From positions 434,001-498,000 of the forward strand of contig NZ_SUNB01000001.1 in NCBI RefSeq assembly GCF_007570825.1: a stretch of 64,000 nt of DNA, read 5' to 3'. Each line of letters begins with the position of its first letter. The stretch's first letter is position 1. The notes below the pieces were generated by a model. That model had not been told where the DNA came from, did not search any database, and saw nothing but the letters and a program-made list of their open reading frames with translations. The stretch is from Pleionea sediminis (lineage in GTDB: Bacteria; Pseudomonadota; Gammaproteobacteria; Enterobacterales; Kangiellaceae). The translations under genes and the position numbers were made by a program. Below are positions 18,820 to 28,800 of the stretch, in pieces.

Positions 18820-19875
18820 CTAGTCAGAATATTTGCTTTTTATTTCTAATATCTCCGGTAGCACTTCAATAAAAACTTCGACCAAGCCTGGTTCAAAATG
18901 CGTGCCACTGTTTTCTTTAATAAACGATATTGCATCATCGACTGTCCAAGCCTTTTTATAAGGTCTTATTGAAGTTAATGCATCAAATACATCAGCCAAT
19001 GCTGCAATTCGCGCAGCCTCAGGAATATCAGTTCCTGAGAGCCCGTTTGGATATCCCGAACCATCCCATTTTTCATGATGGTTTAACGCTATATCTCGCG
19101 CCATGGTCAATAACTCAGATTCGTCACCTTCCAGTAGTTGTGCTCCAATTGTCGCGTGAGATTTCATAATCTCCCACTCATGAGGCTCAAACTTTCCAGG
19201 CTTCAATAGAATATCATCTGGAACACCGATTTTACCGATATCGTGCATTGGACTTGCGTTCAATATTAGATCGCATTGCTCATGGCTCCAGCCCAATTTC
19301 TTCGCAATAGCAGCACAAGAATGGCTCATTCTTAATATATGATTGCCCGTTTCTTCATCTCGATATTCAGCGGCTTTACCCAGTCTTTGAACGACCTGGA
19401 GTTGAGTATCTCTAAGTTCCCGAGTGCGCTCTTCGACTATTTTTTCTAGAGTGCTCTTTTGGTCATGTAAGAGATGGTGGGCTAACTGAGCATCAAGTAA
19501 ATTTCTAACACGAATCAATAATTCGTTCTTATCAAAAGGTTTGGTTATGTAATCACGAGCACCCAGTGTTAAAGACTTAATTAACGGCTCTCTGTCATGA
19601 TACGCGGTTAACATAACAATAGGCGGTAACAAGGGATCATCAAGGCTCTTTAGATCACTAAGAACATCAAAGCCGTTGCGGTGAGGCATATTGATATCGA
19701 GCAATATCAATTCGGGTCGACTTTCTTGATATTGAGATATTACTTTTCTGGAGTCAACGATAGGCAAGATGTCATGATAGCCCTCTGCCTCAAGGATTTT
19801 TGCGATCAATTTAAGGTTTGTCGGATTGTCATCGACAACCATAATTGTCTTACTAAAATTTACACATTCATTCAT
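18820..19875 (-). CDS. Response regulator with HD-GYP c-di-GMP phosphodiesterase output (RpfG-like)
   Basis: 351 residues. The receiver (about 9-125) has DD in MVVDDNPTN, the phospho-acceptor D in LILLDINMPHRNG and K in YITKPFDKNE. A short coiled-coil linker leads to an HD-GYP domain (about 160-340) with HD in MHDIGKIGVPDDILLKPGKF, HATIGA, NHHEKWDGSGYPNGLSG and DVFDALTSIRPYKKAW. The GYP signature and the metal-binding histidines are intact, so hydrolysis of c-di-GMP is expected, controlled by phosphorylation. It lies 153 nt upstream of the hybrid kinase gene in the same direction, so the kinase operon is its likely partner. The spacer probably holds the operon promoter. Start ATG at 19875. 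Confidence 0.94.
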   Translation of the reverse strand: MNECVNFSKTIMVVDDNPTNLKLIAKILEAEGYHDILPIVDSRKVISQYQESRPELILLDINMPHRNGFDVLSDLKSLDDPLLPPIVMLTAYHDREPLIKSLTLGARDYITKPFDKNELLIRVRNLLDAQLAHHLLHDQKSTLEKIVEERTRELRDTQLQVVQRLGKAAEYRDEETGNHILRMSHSCAAIAKKLGWSHEQCDLILNASPMHDIGKIGVPDDILLKPGKFEPHEWEIMKSHATIGAQLLEGDESELLTMARDIALNHHEKWDGSGYPNGLSGTDIPEAARIAALADVFDALTSIRPYKKAWTVDDAISFIKENSGTHFEPGLVEVFIEVLPEILEIKSKYSD

Positions 19876-20135
19876 ATTGGCAAAGCATTGTCAGACAATG
19901 AAAGTAATTTTAGTACAAAAGTCCAAATATTCACCAATTTAGAATGCATACCTGACAATCGTTCTAACTTGATGCTTCGAAAACCTCCCCCTCTCTTTCT
20001 CTAGGTCACTTGACAATAAATCATTGAAAAAAAACGAATAAAGTATGAAAATGATTCAAATTTACTTGGGTGGTAATGCATTCTCGATAGTTTAAGCTGA
20101 AAGGCCTATCACAAACTTAAAAGCTTATTTAAATA

Positions 20136-20933
20136 ATGAATATATTAGGAATTGATGAAATATTAGCTTCGGCGAAATCCGAGGCGCAATTAACTATCGA
20201 CAAAAGTTGGAGCCAGGGGCGCACCGTTTTTGGCGGATTATCTGCCGCACTATTAATTCAGTCGATGATGCACGAGCTTCCTGATCAGCGGCCGCTACGT
20301 GTTGCAAACTTTAACTTTATTGCTCCATTACTCTCTCAAGAATCTTGTCAATTAAAGGTTACCCATCTCAGAGATGGTAAAAACGTAACCCATTTACAAG
20401 CGCAATTAATTCAAAATGAATTAGTGTGTGTTCAATCGCAAGCCTGTTTTGCCAATGACCGCTCATCAAAAGTAAACGTCACCAATAAAACTCCCCTAGC
20501 ATTCAAGTTACCCAAAAAGCCGAGCTTCTTACCAATGATACCTAAGGTAACTCCCAACTTTATTCAACATGTGTCACTTGCAATCGTCGATGGGCGACTA
20601 CCATTTACAGGCAGTGAACAATCCAATATTTCGGGTTGGATGAAATTCAAAAAAGCAAACAAACGACTTACTTGGCCACACATTATAGCTCTTGCAGATG
20701 CTTGGCCCCCGACTGTATTACAAATGCTCCGCTGGCCAAAGCCAGCCAGTACTCTGAGTTGGCAAATAGAAATTCTACAACCTCATTGTCATTTGCATCC
20801 AGACGATTGGGTTGGCTACGAAGCCATTACTCGCCAAGCCAGTGAAGGATATGCCCACTGTGAGGCCAACATTTGGTCTCCAACGGGTGAATTGATTATG
20901 CTAAGCCGGCAAATTGATGCTGTTTTTGCCTGA
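20136..20933 (+). CDS. Acyl-CoA thioesterase family protein (double hotdog, TesB/4HBT_3-like)
   Basis: 265 residues. The first hotdog (about 15-120) carries the family pattern SWSQGRTVFGGLSAALLIQS, where GG-(L/Y)-xAA marks acyl-CoA thioesterases, and the second hotdog is at about 150-265. The WMKFKKANKRLTWPHIIALADAWPP segment (quoted in part) and the C-terminal SPTGELIMLSRQ motif are typical of the 4HBT_3 group. It should hydrolyse acyl-CoA thioesters in the cytoplasm; chain length is unknown. It is monocistronic, diverging from the HD-GYP gene over 260 bp. The ribosome site is weak. Confidence 0.88.
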   Translation: MNILGIDEILASAKSEAQLTIDKSWSQGRTVFGGLSAALLIQSMMHELPDQRPLRVANFNFIAPLLSQESCQLKVTHLRDGKNVTHLQAQLIQNELVCVQSQACFANDRSSKVNVTNKTPLAFKLPKKPSFLPMIPKVTPNFIQHVSLAIVDGRLPFTGSEQSNISGWMKFKKANKRLTWPHIIALADAWPPTVLQMLRWPKPASTLSWQIEILQPHCHLHPDDWVGYEAITRQASEGYAHCEANIWSPTGELIMLSRQIDAVFA

Positions 20934-20966
20934 GGTGACTTGTTTAAGAATAACCCTTCTCAAACT

Positions 20967-21503
20967 TTACTTCTGAAACGAATCGACCTCTACTTCCGCC
21001 CTTAATTTTTTTAATGCGCCAACAGAGAACCCTTCATCGTGAAAAAAGAGTACTTTGCCAGAAGCATCAATTAATAAAACTCTGGCATTGTTGGGATTTT
21101 CATTTCCAGTAAACTTTTGCACTTTTTCTCCACCTTCGAAAACAGTAATAACCCCTTTCCATAACTCTTTGGGGATGCCAGCTCTCATCCCATTATTAAT
21201 TTGAGTTTCGAAAAACTGAGGGAATAATCCAGCTATCGTAGGTATTTCATAGACAGGTAAGGTTGTTCCCGTCATATCTAACCCTATCAACCAACGGTCA
21301 ATATCAAACTGCGAATTCTGTACATACCCAAGAAGTAAAATTGTTTTCTCCTGATTAAAAAATTGAGGAATCGTCACGCTCTCCTTAGCTAAAGACTCAC
21401 CACTAACATTCGGAAAAATCTCATTTTTGGGATTTCTGTTTTGATAAGTCGACGAACACCCAAAAATAAATAACGAAACCACAAATAAAACTGAATATTT
21501 CAT
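20967..21503 (-). CDS. Lipoprotein with thioredoxin-like fold, unknown function
   Basis: 178 residues from ATG 21503; GGTGAT lies just upstream, so the in-frame GTG at 21512 is unlikely. An N-terminal lipoprotein signal ends in FIFGC (lipobox, Cys near residue 16), so the protein should be lipid-anchored. The rest reads like an ATP10/thioredoxin-like fold: KTILLLGYVQNSQFDIDRW, ITVFEGGEKVQKF, NNARVLLIDASGKVLFFHDE. The CxxC active site is absent (no Cys pair), so a redox role is doubtful. It is convergent with the thioesterase (33 bp) and divergent from the GGDEF-EAL gene. I do not know a characterised homologue. Confidence 0.75.
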   Translation of the reverse strand: MKYSVLFVVSLFIFGCSSTYQNRNPKNEIFPNVSGESLAKESVTIPQFFNQEKTILLLGYVQNSQFDIDRWLIGLDMTGTTLPVYEIPTIAGLFPQFFETQINNGMRAGIPKELWKGVITVFEGGEKVQKFTGNENPNNARVLLIDASGKVLFFHDEGFSVGALKKLRAEVEVDSFQK

Positions 21504-21618
21504 AATCACCACTTTTTGACTTTCAACTACTCTAATACTACGTTTAACAAAGACTTTTAGAGTATAAAAGCGACTTACACCGTATTTAAAAGTTGGAATT
21601 TTTTAGCTAGAGATACCT

Positions 21619-23886
21619 ATGGAACAGACTTCGCCATTACAGCTTTTGGATGCTCAGCAAGAAATCATACATTTGATTTTATCGGATAAGCCTCTTCCTT
21701 TTACACTAAACCGCATCTGCGAATTAATCGAAAATGCACTTTCTACTGAACAGGCGTTTGCCTCTGTGCTTATGGTGAAAGACAACCAACTAATGCACAG
21801 TGCAGCTCCCAGCTTACCTAAAAAATATTGTATGCAAGTCGATGGTACTGAAATCGGCCCGAATGTTGGCAGTTGCGGTACCGCTATTTATCGGCAACAA
21901 CGAATCATTGTCGAAGACATAGCAAAAGATCCTCTTTGGGAAAACTACAAAGAGCTTGCTTTATCAAATAATCTCAAAGCTTGCTGGTCAACTCCCATAA
22001 TATCGGTCAATAACGAAGTGCTAGGCAGCTTTGCTGTATATTACTCAGAACCACTAAAACCCACGGAGACTCACCTCAGCCTGATTGATCGATTTGTAAA
22101 TCTTGCAGGGATGGCAATTGAGCAGTCGGATAAGAATAGTGAACGCGCACATTTAATTACGAAAGTTCAACAAGCTAATGAACGATTTAATGCAATTACC
22201 GCAGTATTACCAGATATCGCTTTTATCGTCGATAATGAAGGTACCTGTTGCGAAATATACGGCTCTGATTCCGAATTACTTTATAAAACAAAAGAGAATG
22301 TTCTCGGTAAGAATATTTTTGAAATATTGCCCGAAGACTTATCCAGCGTGGTGCTGAACACTGTACAAAAAACCATTGATACAGACACAACTCAAATTTT
22401 AGAATATGAACTCGATGTGCCAAAAGGAATTCGAATATTTGAAGGAAGAACAGCACTAATAAAAAGTTACGACCATAAAATAACAGATAAGCAGTATATT
22501 CTCTGGATGGCTCGCGATATTACAGATAGAAAGACAGCAGAGAATGAAGTGCAAAAACTAGCTTACTACGATCAGTTAACTCAACTGCCTAATCGAAGAC
22601 TACTTATCGATGAATTAAAAAAATTAATCCAACAAAGTCAAGACAATGATAAAATCTTTATAGTCCTTTATATTGACCTCGATAACTTTAAACGATTCAA
22701 TGATTCTCTAGGTCATTCTGAGGGTGACTCCCTATTAACCTCCTTTAAAAATAGGATTTTACCTCTTGTTGGCTCATCTAACTTTTTTGCCCGCGTAGGT
22801 GGCGATGAATTTGTTATTATCCTTGAGAACTTAAAAAAAGATTTTCAAGAAGCAGCAAATGAAGCCACCATTATTTCACAAAAAGTCATTCGAGCACTTA
22901 AAAATCCTGTCCGCTCGACATTTTCAGAGTATCAGCTCTCAGCCAGTATCGGAATATCAATCATTGATGATTCCATAAGCACCGCTGACGATGCTCTGAA
23001 ATATGCCGACTCAGCAATGTACTCCAGTAAAAAAAGAGGTGGAAATACATATACTCTCTATGATCCAAGCCTTCAAGCATCGATTGATGATCGTTTGAAA
23101 ATTGAAAAAGATATTCTAATCTCACTCGATAAAGGCGACTTCTGTGCCTTTTTTCAACCACAAATAAATCACTCTGGAGAAGTTACCGGAGCCGAAGCAT
23201 TAATTCGCTGGAATCATCCTGAAAAAGGGCTCATTACTCCCATTCACTTTATACCGATAGCTGAACAATTTGGTTTAACGCAAAATCTAAGTCAGGTCGT
23301 TATGCATGACGTCTATCAGATGCTCAACACGCTGATCGACAGGAAGCTTGTTAACGACGAATTCAATATCTCTGCCAATGTAAGTGCTGTTGATTTCAAA
23401 AATCCGCATATATTGCAAACATTAACAGAAAGCAGTCGTGAATTTAAAATACCCTGCAGTCGAGTCAAGTTAGAGCTGACTGAAAGCATGCTTGTTCATG
23501 ATATTAAAGATACGGTAAAGCAAATGCATTACCTAAAAAACCTCGGATTCAAAATATCCATCGATGACTTTGGGACAGGTTATTCATCACTGAATTACTT
23601 ACACGAATTTCCAATAGATGAATTAAAAATTGACAAATCCTTCGTTCACAAAATGATGAGCAGTAACTCAGTAACAGCAATCATCGATGCCATCGTCAAT
23701 CTGTGTTTTAACCTAGGAATTAAGGTCATTGCAGAAGGCATAGAAGAGCATACTCAACTAGAAGCTCTTCGACAACGATATATTTACGCAATGCAAGGTT
23801 ACTATTTTGCCAAACCAATGCCTGCTGAAGAGTTTTTGCGTTGGATGGAAGAAAAAAAAGAATTAAAGCTGGTTGAAAACCAATAA
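21619..23886 (+). CDS. GAF-PAS-GGDEF-EAL bifunctional c-di-GMP enzyme
   Basis: 755 residues, soluble with no TM. The N-terminal GAF domain (about 20-165) has the motif IGPNVGSCGTAIYRQQ, a subtype often found beside EAL domains. PAS (about 185-310) ends in WMARDITDRKTAENEV. GGDEF (about 320-480) has intact ARVGGDEFVIIL, and EAL (about 490-745) has intact EALIRWNHPEKG, the metal-site E in LTESML, IDDFGTGYSSLNYL, KIDKSFV and VIAEGIEE. Both catalytic sites look complete, so it could make or break c-di-GMP depending on signal; which dominates cannot be told. It is monocistronic and convergent with the PQQ-dehydrogenase gene, only 4 bp apart. Confidence 0.95.
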   Translation: MEQTSPLQLLDAQQEIIHLILSDKPLPFTLNRICELIENALSTEQAFASVLMVKDNQLMHSAAPSLPKKYCMQVDGTEIGPNVGSCGTAIYRQQRIIVEDIAKDPLWENYKELALSNNLKACWSTPIISVNNEVLGSFAVYYSEPLKPTETHLSLIDRFVNLAGMAIEQSDKNSERAHLITKVQQANERFNAITAVLPDIAFIVDNEGTCCEIYGSDSELLYKTKENVLGKNIFEILPEDLSSVVLNTVQKTIDTDTTQILEYELDVPKGIRIFEGRTALIKSYDHKITDKQYILWMARDITDRKTAENEVQKLAYYDQLTQLPNRRLLIDELKKLIQQSQDNDKIFIVLYIDLDNFKRFNDSLGHSEGDSLLTSFKNRILPLVGSSNFFARVGGDEFVIILENLKKDFQEAANEATIISQKVIRALKNPVRSTFSEYQLSASIGISIIDDSISTADDALKYADSAMYSSKKRGGNTYTLYDPSLQASIDDRLKIEKDILISLDKGDFCAFFQPQINHSGEVTGAEALIRWNHPEKGLITPIHFIPIAEQFGLTQNLSQVVMHDVYQMLNTLIDRKLVNDEFNISANVSAVDFKNPHILQTLTESSREFKIPCSRVKLELTESMLVHDIKDTVKQMHYLKNLGFKISIDDFGTGYSSLNYLHEFPIDELKIDKSFVHKMMSSNSVTAIIDAIVNLCFNLGIKVIAEGIEEHTQLEALRQRYIYAMQGYYFAKPMPAEEFLRWMEEKKELKLVENQ

Positions 23887-23890
23887 TTTT

Positions 23891-25015
23891 TTATTTCTTA
23901 CGCCGTCTAATCTCAACAAGTTTTCCATTCTCTTCATCGGTTAAAACATAAATACTACCATCCAGTGAAATTTTAATTGCTCGCACTCGTGCTTTTAACT
24001 CAGAAAACAAAGGCATTTGCTCGACCACATTCAAACCATTCATCTTTATTAAGCGGACTTCCTTTTTAACTAGAGAGCCCACCAATAAGTCACCTTCAAG
24101 TTCAGGAAACTGTTCACCGTAGTAAGCAGCCATACCTGAAGGCGCAATTGCACTCTTCCAATACAACAAAGGTTCTGTAACACCTTCATATTGCTCAAAG
24201 GGTGTTATTTGTGCACCAAAATAATCTTTTCCGTAAGATGTCAGTGGCCAACCGTAATTATTACCGGCTGTAACTAAATTAATTTCATCACCACCTTTTG
24301 GGCCATGTTCATGCAAAAAGACTTTTTTACGAACCGAATCATAAATAAGTCCCTGCGGATTTCGGTGCCCGTAAGTCCAAATAGCTTTAACTTTTTGAGG
24401 ATCATTTAAAAAGGGATTATTTCCGGGGATGCTTCCATCGAAATAAATTCGCAAGACTTTACCCATTGAGTTGTTAAGTAATTGCGCCTTTTCTCGATAA
24501 TCAAAACCATCCCCCGTTGTTATTAGCAATGAACTATCAGGTAATGCGAGGAGTCTACCGCCATAATGCACAGGAGTATCTTTATAGGGCTCAACCTCGA
24601 ATAAAATTCGAATATCACTTAAACGATTATTTTTATACTTAGCGCGTACAACACGTAATGTATTTGATTCAATCGAGCCATGAGCATAACTCAAAAAGAT
24701 GATTTTATTTTCTGAAAACTGAGGATGTAACTCAACATCAAACAGTCCACCTTGACTATTAGCAAAAACTTCTGGCAAACCCATTATCGGCTTTGACAGA
24801 TTACCATCTTTAAATACCCTTAAGTGGCCACCTCGCTCAGTGATTAATATCTCGTTGTTAGGTAAAAATGAGAAATCCCACGGATGCTTCAGACCTTTAA
24901 CTTTTACTTCCATAGAATATTCTATGGACTGCTCATTAATATTAAATACACCCTGAGAAATGGCAGGTAGCGTGCTCACAACAAGAAATAATACTATTAT
25001 TATTCGATAGTTCAT
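23891..25015 (-). CDS. PQQ-dependent aldose sugar dehydrogenase (YliI/Asd-like)
   Basis: 374 residues with a signal peptide (IIVLFLVVSTLPAISQG), so periplasmic. It has the six-bladed propeller of soluble glucose/aldose dehydrogenases: HPWDFSFLPNNEILITER at the first blade, GGLFDVELHPQF, TPVHYGGRLLALPDSSLLIT (the general-base His region), WTYGHRNPQGL (PQQ-pocket Arg) and EHGPKGGDEINLV (calcium region). These enzymes oxidise sugars with PQQ and pass electrons to the respiratory chain. No PQQ synthesis genes are in the window, so activity depends on cofactor from elsewhere. It diverges from the membrane protein gene at 25151. Confidence 0.93.
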   Translation of the reverse strand: MNYRIIIVLFLVVSTLPAISQGVFNINEQSIEYSMEVKVKGLKHPWDFSFLPNNEILITERGGHLRVFKDGNLSKPIMGLPEVFANSQGGLFDVELHPQFSENKIIFLSYAHGSIESNTLRVVRAKYKNNRLSDIRILFEVEPYKDTPVHYGGRLLALPDSSLLITTGDGFDYREKAQLLNNSMGKVLRIYFDGSIPGNNPFLNDPQKVKAIWTYGHRNPQGLIYDSVRKKVFLHEHGPKGGDEINLVTAGNNYGWPLTSYGKDYFGAQITPFEQYEGVTEPLLYWKSAIAPSGMAAYYGEQFPELEGDLLVGSLVKKEVRLIKMNGLNVVEQMPLFSELKARVRAIKISLDGSIYVLTDEENGKLVEIRRRKK

Positions 25016-25150
25016 TGAAGCTCCTAATAAATAACTTAGTTGAAGCCTAAATCAATTAAAGGTAAGTTAACAGCTTCAATAACGTAAATTTAAACATCTT
25101 ACCGTCCTGAACAGACACCTCAAAACTTAAAGAATATTCAGTACAAAGCT

Positions 25151-25591
25151 ATGAAATTACCCATAAAAAGTACGTTAAATATTATGATTTCGGTTCTGGT
25201 TGCTTTTACTTTAGCAAGCCTATCGCACACAGCTTCGGTACTAATTCGCCTTGAGAATATAGGGGCTCAATTATCACTGCCCCACTGGATTGAATCAATA
25301 CTCATAGATTGGGTAGGTTTGCTACCAACTTATGGCAGTTTAATTTTAATCGGTTTTGTTATTGCATTTAACAGTGTTAGAAAACTGAATGAATATCTAA
25401 AGTTAAACACGTATCTAATATACGGCATTGCAGGTATGCTAACGATTTTCATCATGCATTTTGCTCTTTACATGCTCATGAATATTACCTTTATTGCCGG
25501 AACCCGCAGCACTCTGGGTTATCTCGCTCATATTGTGAGTGGAGGCATTGGCGGCTTGCTGTATGGGAAGCTCTTGAATATCAAAAATTGA
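25151..25591 (+). CDS. Small four-TM membrane protein, unknown function
   Basis: 146 residues, with four clear hydrophobic helices: about 9-30 (LNIMISVLVAFTLASLSHTA), 50-72, 88-112 and 118-138 (GYLAHIVSGGIGGLLYGKLL). No signal peptide, no Cys and no motif that I recognise. It lies 56 bp upstream of tapT in the same direction and might be co-transcribed, but no functional link is evident. It could be a small transporter-like or integral-membrane conserved hypothetical protein. Confidence 0.7.
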   Translation: MKLPIKSTLNIMISVLVAFTLASLSHTASVLIRLENIGAQLSLPHWIESILIDWVGLLPTYGSLILIGFVIAFNSVRKLNEYLKLNTYLIYGIAGMLTIFIMHFALYMLMNITFIAGTRSTLGYLAHIVSGGIGGLLYGKLLNIKN

Positions 25592-25647
25592 AATTTAACA
25601 GTGCTTGAAATAGACTCGCCTATTCGAAAACATCGAATCATATTCTA

Positions 25648-26340
25648 ATGAGCAGCACCGTTGCACAAAACGCCTACCTTGAGCTGAAAAAAGAAGCGAC
25701 AGAAAACGCGAATCGCCCCTACCATGGGCGCGGTATCCTAGTAACTCGTTGTGATGTCTGTCAATTAAAAGTTAGCCATTGTATTTGCAACGACATTTCT
25801 CCTATGGACAGCTCTGTCGAGTGGATTTTAATTTATCATCGCGACGAAGTGTTTAAACCCACCAATACAGGCAAACTCATCGCACAGCAGTTTCCTAACC
25901 ATACACATGCTTTTTTATGGGATCGAATTGATCCAAACCCGGAGCTTATCTCTCTGTTGAATGCTCCAGATCGTTCCTGCTATCTCATTTTCCCGGCAGA
26001 GCCAGACAGTGGTCGAGTCATTGTTAATTCAATATCACCACTACCGACAATAACCACCTTTGTGATATTGGACGCAACTTGGCGCCAAGCGAGACGAATG
26101 TTTAACCGCAGTCAGTGGTTAAGTCATATTCCAGCTCTAAATTTATCCCCTGATGAAGCAGCAACCTACTCCACACGGCAAGCTGCTCACAAGCATTACC
26201 TGTCGACCGCAGAGTCAGCTTCATTAGCACTGACTGCTTGCTTCGCTAATTCAGAGGCAGCCACCTTGCTGAATACATTTACGATTTTTAATCAACGCTA
26301 CAATGCTATGAAATCAAATATAGAGATTGATAGTAAGTAG
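25648..26340 (+). CDS. tapT: tRNA-uridine aminocarboxypropyltransferase (DTW domain)
   Basis: 230 residues, matching the TapT (YfiP) family. N-terminal zinc-binding Cys motif TRCDVCQLKVSHCICNDI, then the SAM pocket and the hallmark LDATWRQARRM (DTW variant), RQAAHKHYLSTAESASLAL and a C-terminal helix. It transfers the 3-amino-3-carboxypropyl group of SAM to U47 of tRNA (acp3U) in E. coli. The first ~30 residues before the Cys motif are of variable type. It starts at ATG 25648. The gene appears monocistronic, or co-transcribed with the membrane protein upstream. Confidence 0.93.
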   Translation: MSSTVAQNAYLELKKEATENANRPYHGRGILVTRCDVCQLKVSHCICNDISPMDSSVEWILIYHRDEVFKPTNTGKLIAQQFPNHTHAFLWDRIDPNPELISLLNAPDRSCYLIFPAEPDSGRVIVNSISPLPTITTFVILDATWRQARRMFNRSQWLSHIPALNLSPDEAATYSTRQAAHKHYLSTAESASLALTACFANSEAATLLNTFTIFNQRYNAMKSNIEIDSK

Positions 26341-26470
26341 TTACAAACAGCAATAGTTGAACCTCTTATTAATAAAGCTCGACACCCGATAAATTCCTTA
26401 ACATTTTTAGGCTGGGGATCCGCGTCAAAAGTGGTTAAACTGTCTGCGACTAAAAAGAGGTACTTTGAAA

Positions 26471-28684
26471 ATGAATAAAAAAACCATATTAATTGCGGCA
26501 GCATTGAGTGCTGCAATTTCTGGCTGTGGGGACTCGAGCTCAACCAAAGAAAATGTGAGCGAACCAAAAGCAATGGAAAAACCAGCCAGTGATTCCCAAG
26601 CGATGAATGATGCGAAGCAATCGGACAACCCACTGTTAGCAGAGTGGACGGGACCTTTCCAAGGTGTCCCAGCATTTGACAAAATGAACTTAGAACACTT
26701 AAAGCCCGCTCTTAATGAAGGCATGAAACTGTATCAACAGGAAATTGATGCCATCACCGCAAATCAGGAAAAACCAAACTTTGAAAATACGATCGAAGCA
26801 TTGGAGCGAGTGGGTAACGATTTAAACCGAGTATTCACTTACTATGGAATCTGGAGTTCAAATTTATCCAGCCCTGAGTTTCGCAAAATTCAGGCAGAAA
26901 TGGCTCCGGAGATTTCTGCTTTCTTTACCAAAATCAATCAAAATGAACCTCTCTTTGAACGTGTTGAAGCCGTCTATGATAATCGCGCCAATGAAAAATT
27001 GCGTGACGATCAAATGCGTGTCTTAACACTGACTTATGATGGCTTCGCTCGCAATGGAGCCACTTTAGATGAGCAAGGTAAAAAGCGTTACGCTGAAATT
27101 AACCAAGAACTCGCTAAATTGCACACCCAGTTTTCTAACAACGTACTGCACGATGAAGAATCGTATGTACTTTATCTTGAGAAAGACCAACTCGGCGGAC
27201 TTCCCGATTCATTTGTAAAATCAGCGGCGGCAGCGGCTGAGAAAAGAGATCAAAAAGGCAAATACGCCATTACAAATACGCGCTCATCAATGGATCCTTT
27301 CTTAACTTATTCCAACGAGCGAGCTCTTCGTGAAAAAGTTTGGAATACTTATTACAACCGCGGCGACAATGGCGATGAATATGATAACAATGCCATTATT
27401 GCAAAAATTTTAAAGCTTCGTCACGAACGAGTTAAGCTTCTCGGTTATAACAATTACGCCGAATGGCGACTGGGCGATCGCATGGCGAAAAAGCCAGAAA
27501 ATGCGTTTGAGTTAATGAAAGCCGTTTGGCCAGCAGCCATTGCACGAGTCGATGAAGAAGTCGCCGATATGCAAGCCATTGCAAATGAAGAGTACAAAAA
27601 AGCAGGTAAAGATCCTATCACTATCAAACCCTGGGACTATCGTTACTATGCTGAAAAAGTTCGAAAAGCAAAATTCGACTTAGACTCCGATGAAATAAAG
27701 CAATATTTGCAATTAGACAAACTTCGTGACGCAATGTTTTATGTTGCCGGACGTTTATTCAATTTTAAATTTACTCCTATCACAGATAATTCAGTACCCG
27801 TCTTTCATGAAGATGTGAAGGTTTGGGAAGTCACCGATTTGAAATCAGGTGAGCATATTGGATTATGGTACCTCGACCCTTTTGCCCGACAAGGCAAACG
27901 TTCAGGTGCCTGGGCAACAAGTTATCGCAGTCACACCACGTTTGATGGAAAAGAAAATGTTCTTTCATCAAATAACTCTAACTTCATTAAGGGAGCGCCT
28001 GGCGAGCCAGTATTAATTTCCTGGGATGATGCAGAAACGTTCTTCCACGAGTTTGGCCACGCTCTTCATTCACTGTCTTCCAAAGTCGCTTATCCGACAC
28101 TTAATGGAGGAGTACGTGATTACACTGAATTTCAGTCGCAATTACTTGAACGCTGGTTATTAACTGATGAAGTGATCGATAACTATTTAATTCATCACGA
28201 AACAGGAAAACCAATGCCCAAATCGCTGGTTGAAAAAATTAAAAGTGCTTCAACTTTCAATGAGGGTTTCAAAACGACAGAGTATCTGGCTTCAGCGCTT
28301 GTCGATATGATGCTTCATACAACAGATCCAGAAAATATAGATCCAGACGCCTTCGAAAAAGAAGCCTTGGCAAAATTGAATATGCCCGGAGAACTGGTTA
28401 TGCGTCATCGCACACCGCACTTTAGTCACATCTTTTCAGGGGAAGGTTACTCGGCGGGCTATTACGGTTATATTTGGGCCGAGGTTCTAACCTCCGATGC
28501 CGCAGAGGCTTTTGCCGAAGCTCCTGGCGGTTTCTATGACGAAGAAATCTCGAATAAACTGGTTAAACACCTTTTTTCTGTGAGAAATGCCGTTGACCCT
28601 GCTGATGCTTACCGAGCATTTCGTGGGCGAGACGCCAAAGTCGAAGCGTTAATGCGCGATCGCGGTTTTCCAATTAAAAACTAG
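26471..28684 (+). CDS. M3 family metallopeptidase lipoprotein (peptidyl-dipeptidase Dcp-like)
   Basis: 737 residues from ATG 26471; a TTG two codons upstream is nearer the AGAGG site but less likely. The signal peptide ends in a lipobox (AAISGC, Cys near residue 19), so the enzyme should be anchored in the envelope. A low-complexity Ser/Lys/Ala linker follows. The gluzincin site [12 protein letters not shown] (HExxH) is intact, and the third zinc ligand is a downstream Glu ([10 protein letters not shown] region). Length and the [13 protein letters not shown] segment fit the oligopeptidase A/Dcp group. It should cleave dipeptides from oligopeptide C-termini, an expected second step after an extracellular endoprotease. 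The S9A lipoprotein follows on the same strand. Confidence 0.94.
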   Translation: MNKKTILIAAALSAAISGCGDSSSTKENVSEPKAMEKPASDSQAMNDAKQSDNPLLAEWTGPFQGVPAFDKMNLEHLKPALNEGMKLYQQEIDAITANQEKPNFENTIEALERVGNDLNRVFTYYGIWSSNLSSPEFRKIQAEMAPEISAFFTKINQNEPLFERVEAVYDNRANEKLRDDQMRVLTLTYDGFARNGATLDEQGKKRYAEINQELAKLHTQFSNNVLHDEESYVLYLEKDQLGGLPDSFVKSAAAAAEKRDQKGKYAITNTRSSMDPFLTYSNERALREKVWNTYYNRGDNGDEYDNNAIIAKILKLRHERVKLLGYNNYAEWRLGDRMAKKPENAFELMKAVWPAAIARVDEEVADMQAIANEEYKKAGKDPITIKPWDYRYYAEKVRKAKFDLDSDEIKQYLQLDKLRDAMFYVAGRLFNFKFTPITDNSVPVFHEDVKVWEVTDLKSGEHIGLWYLDPFARQGKRSGAWATSYRSHTTFDGKENVLSSNNSNFIKGAPGEPVLISWDDAETFFHEFGHALHSLSSKVAYPTLNGGVRDYTEFQSQLLERWLLTDEVIDNYLIHHETGKPMPKSLVEKIKSASTFNEGFKTTEYLASALVDMMLHTTDPENIDPDAFEKEALAKLNMPGELVMRHRTPHFSHIFSGEGYSAGYYGYIWAEVLTSDAAEAFAEAPGGFYDEEISNKLVKHLFSVRNAVDPADAYRAFRGRDAKVEALMRDRGFPIKN

Positions 28685-28696
28685 TACGCCTTAACC

Positions 28697-28726
28697 ATTC
28701 CAGCCCGCTTTCAGGCGGGTTGGAAT
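28697..28726 (+). terminator. Hairpin between the M3 and S9A genes
   Basis: A 12-bp stem with one G-U pair (ATTCCAGCCCGC / GCGGGTTGGAAT, 6-nt loop) starts 13 nt after the M3 stop codon. No T-run follows, so it is at best a partial terminator or a 3'-end stabiliser that lowers read-through to the next peptidase gene. Confidence 0.45.
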
Positions 28727-28800
28727 ATACAAGTATTCAATCCTACAGCCCTCTTTGGTACACTCCCAATCGAAAAAAAACTAACACCAGGACAGACACA

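Noticed and set aside
28720-28800. N-terminal extension of the S9A peptidase
   Set aside because: It would hide the lipoprotein signal that begins at ATG 28801, which has its own ribosome site.
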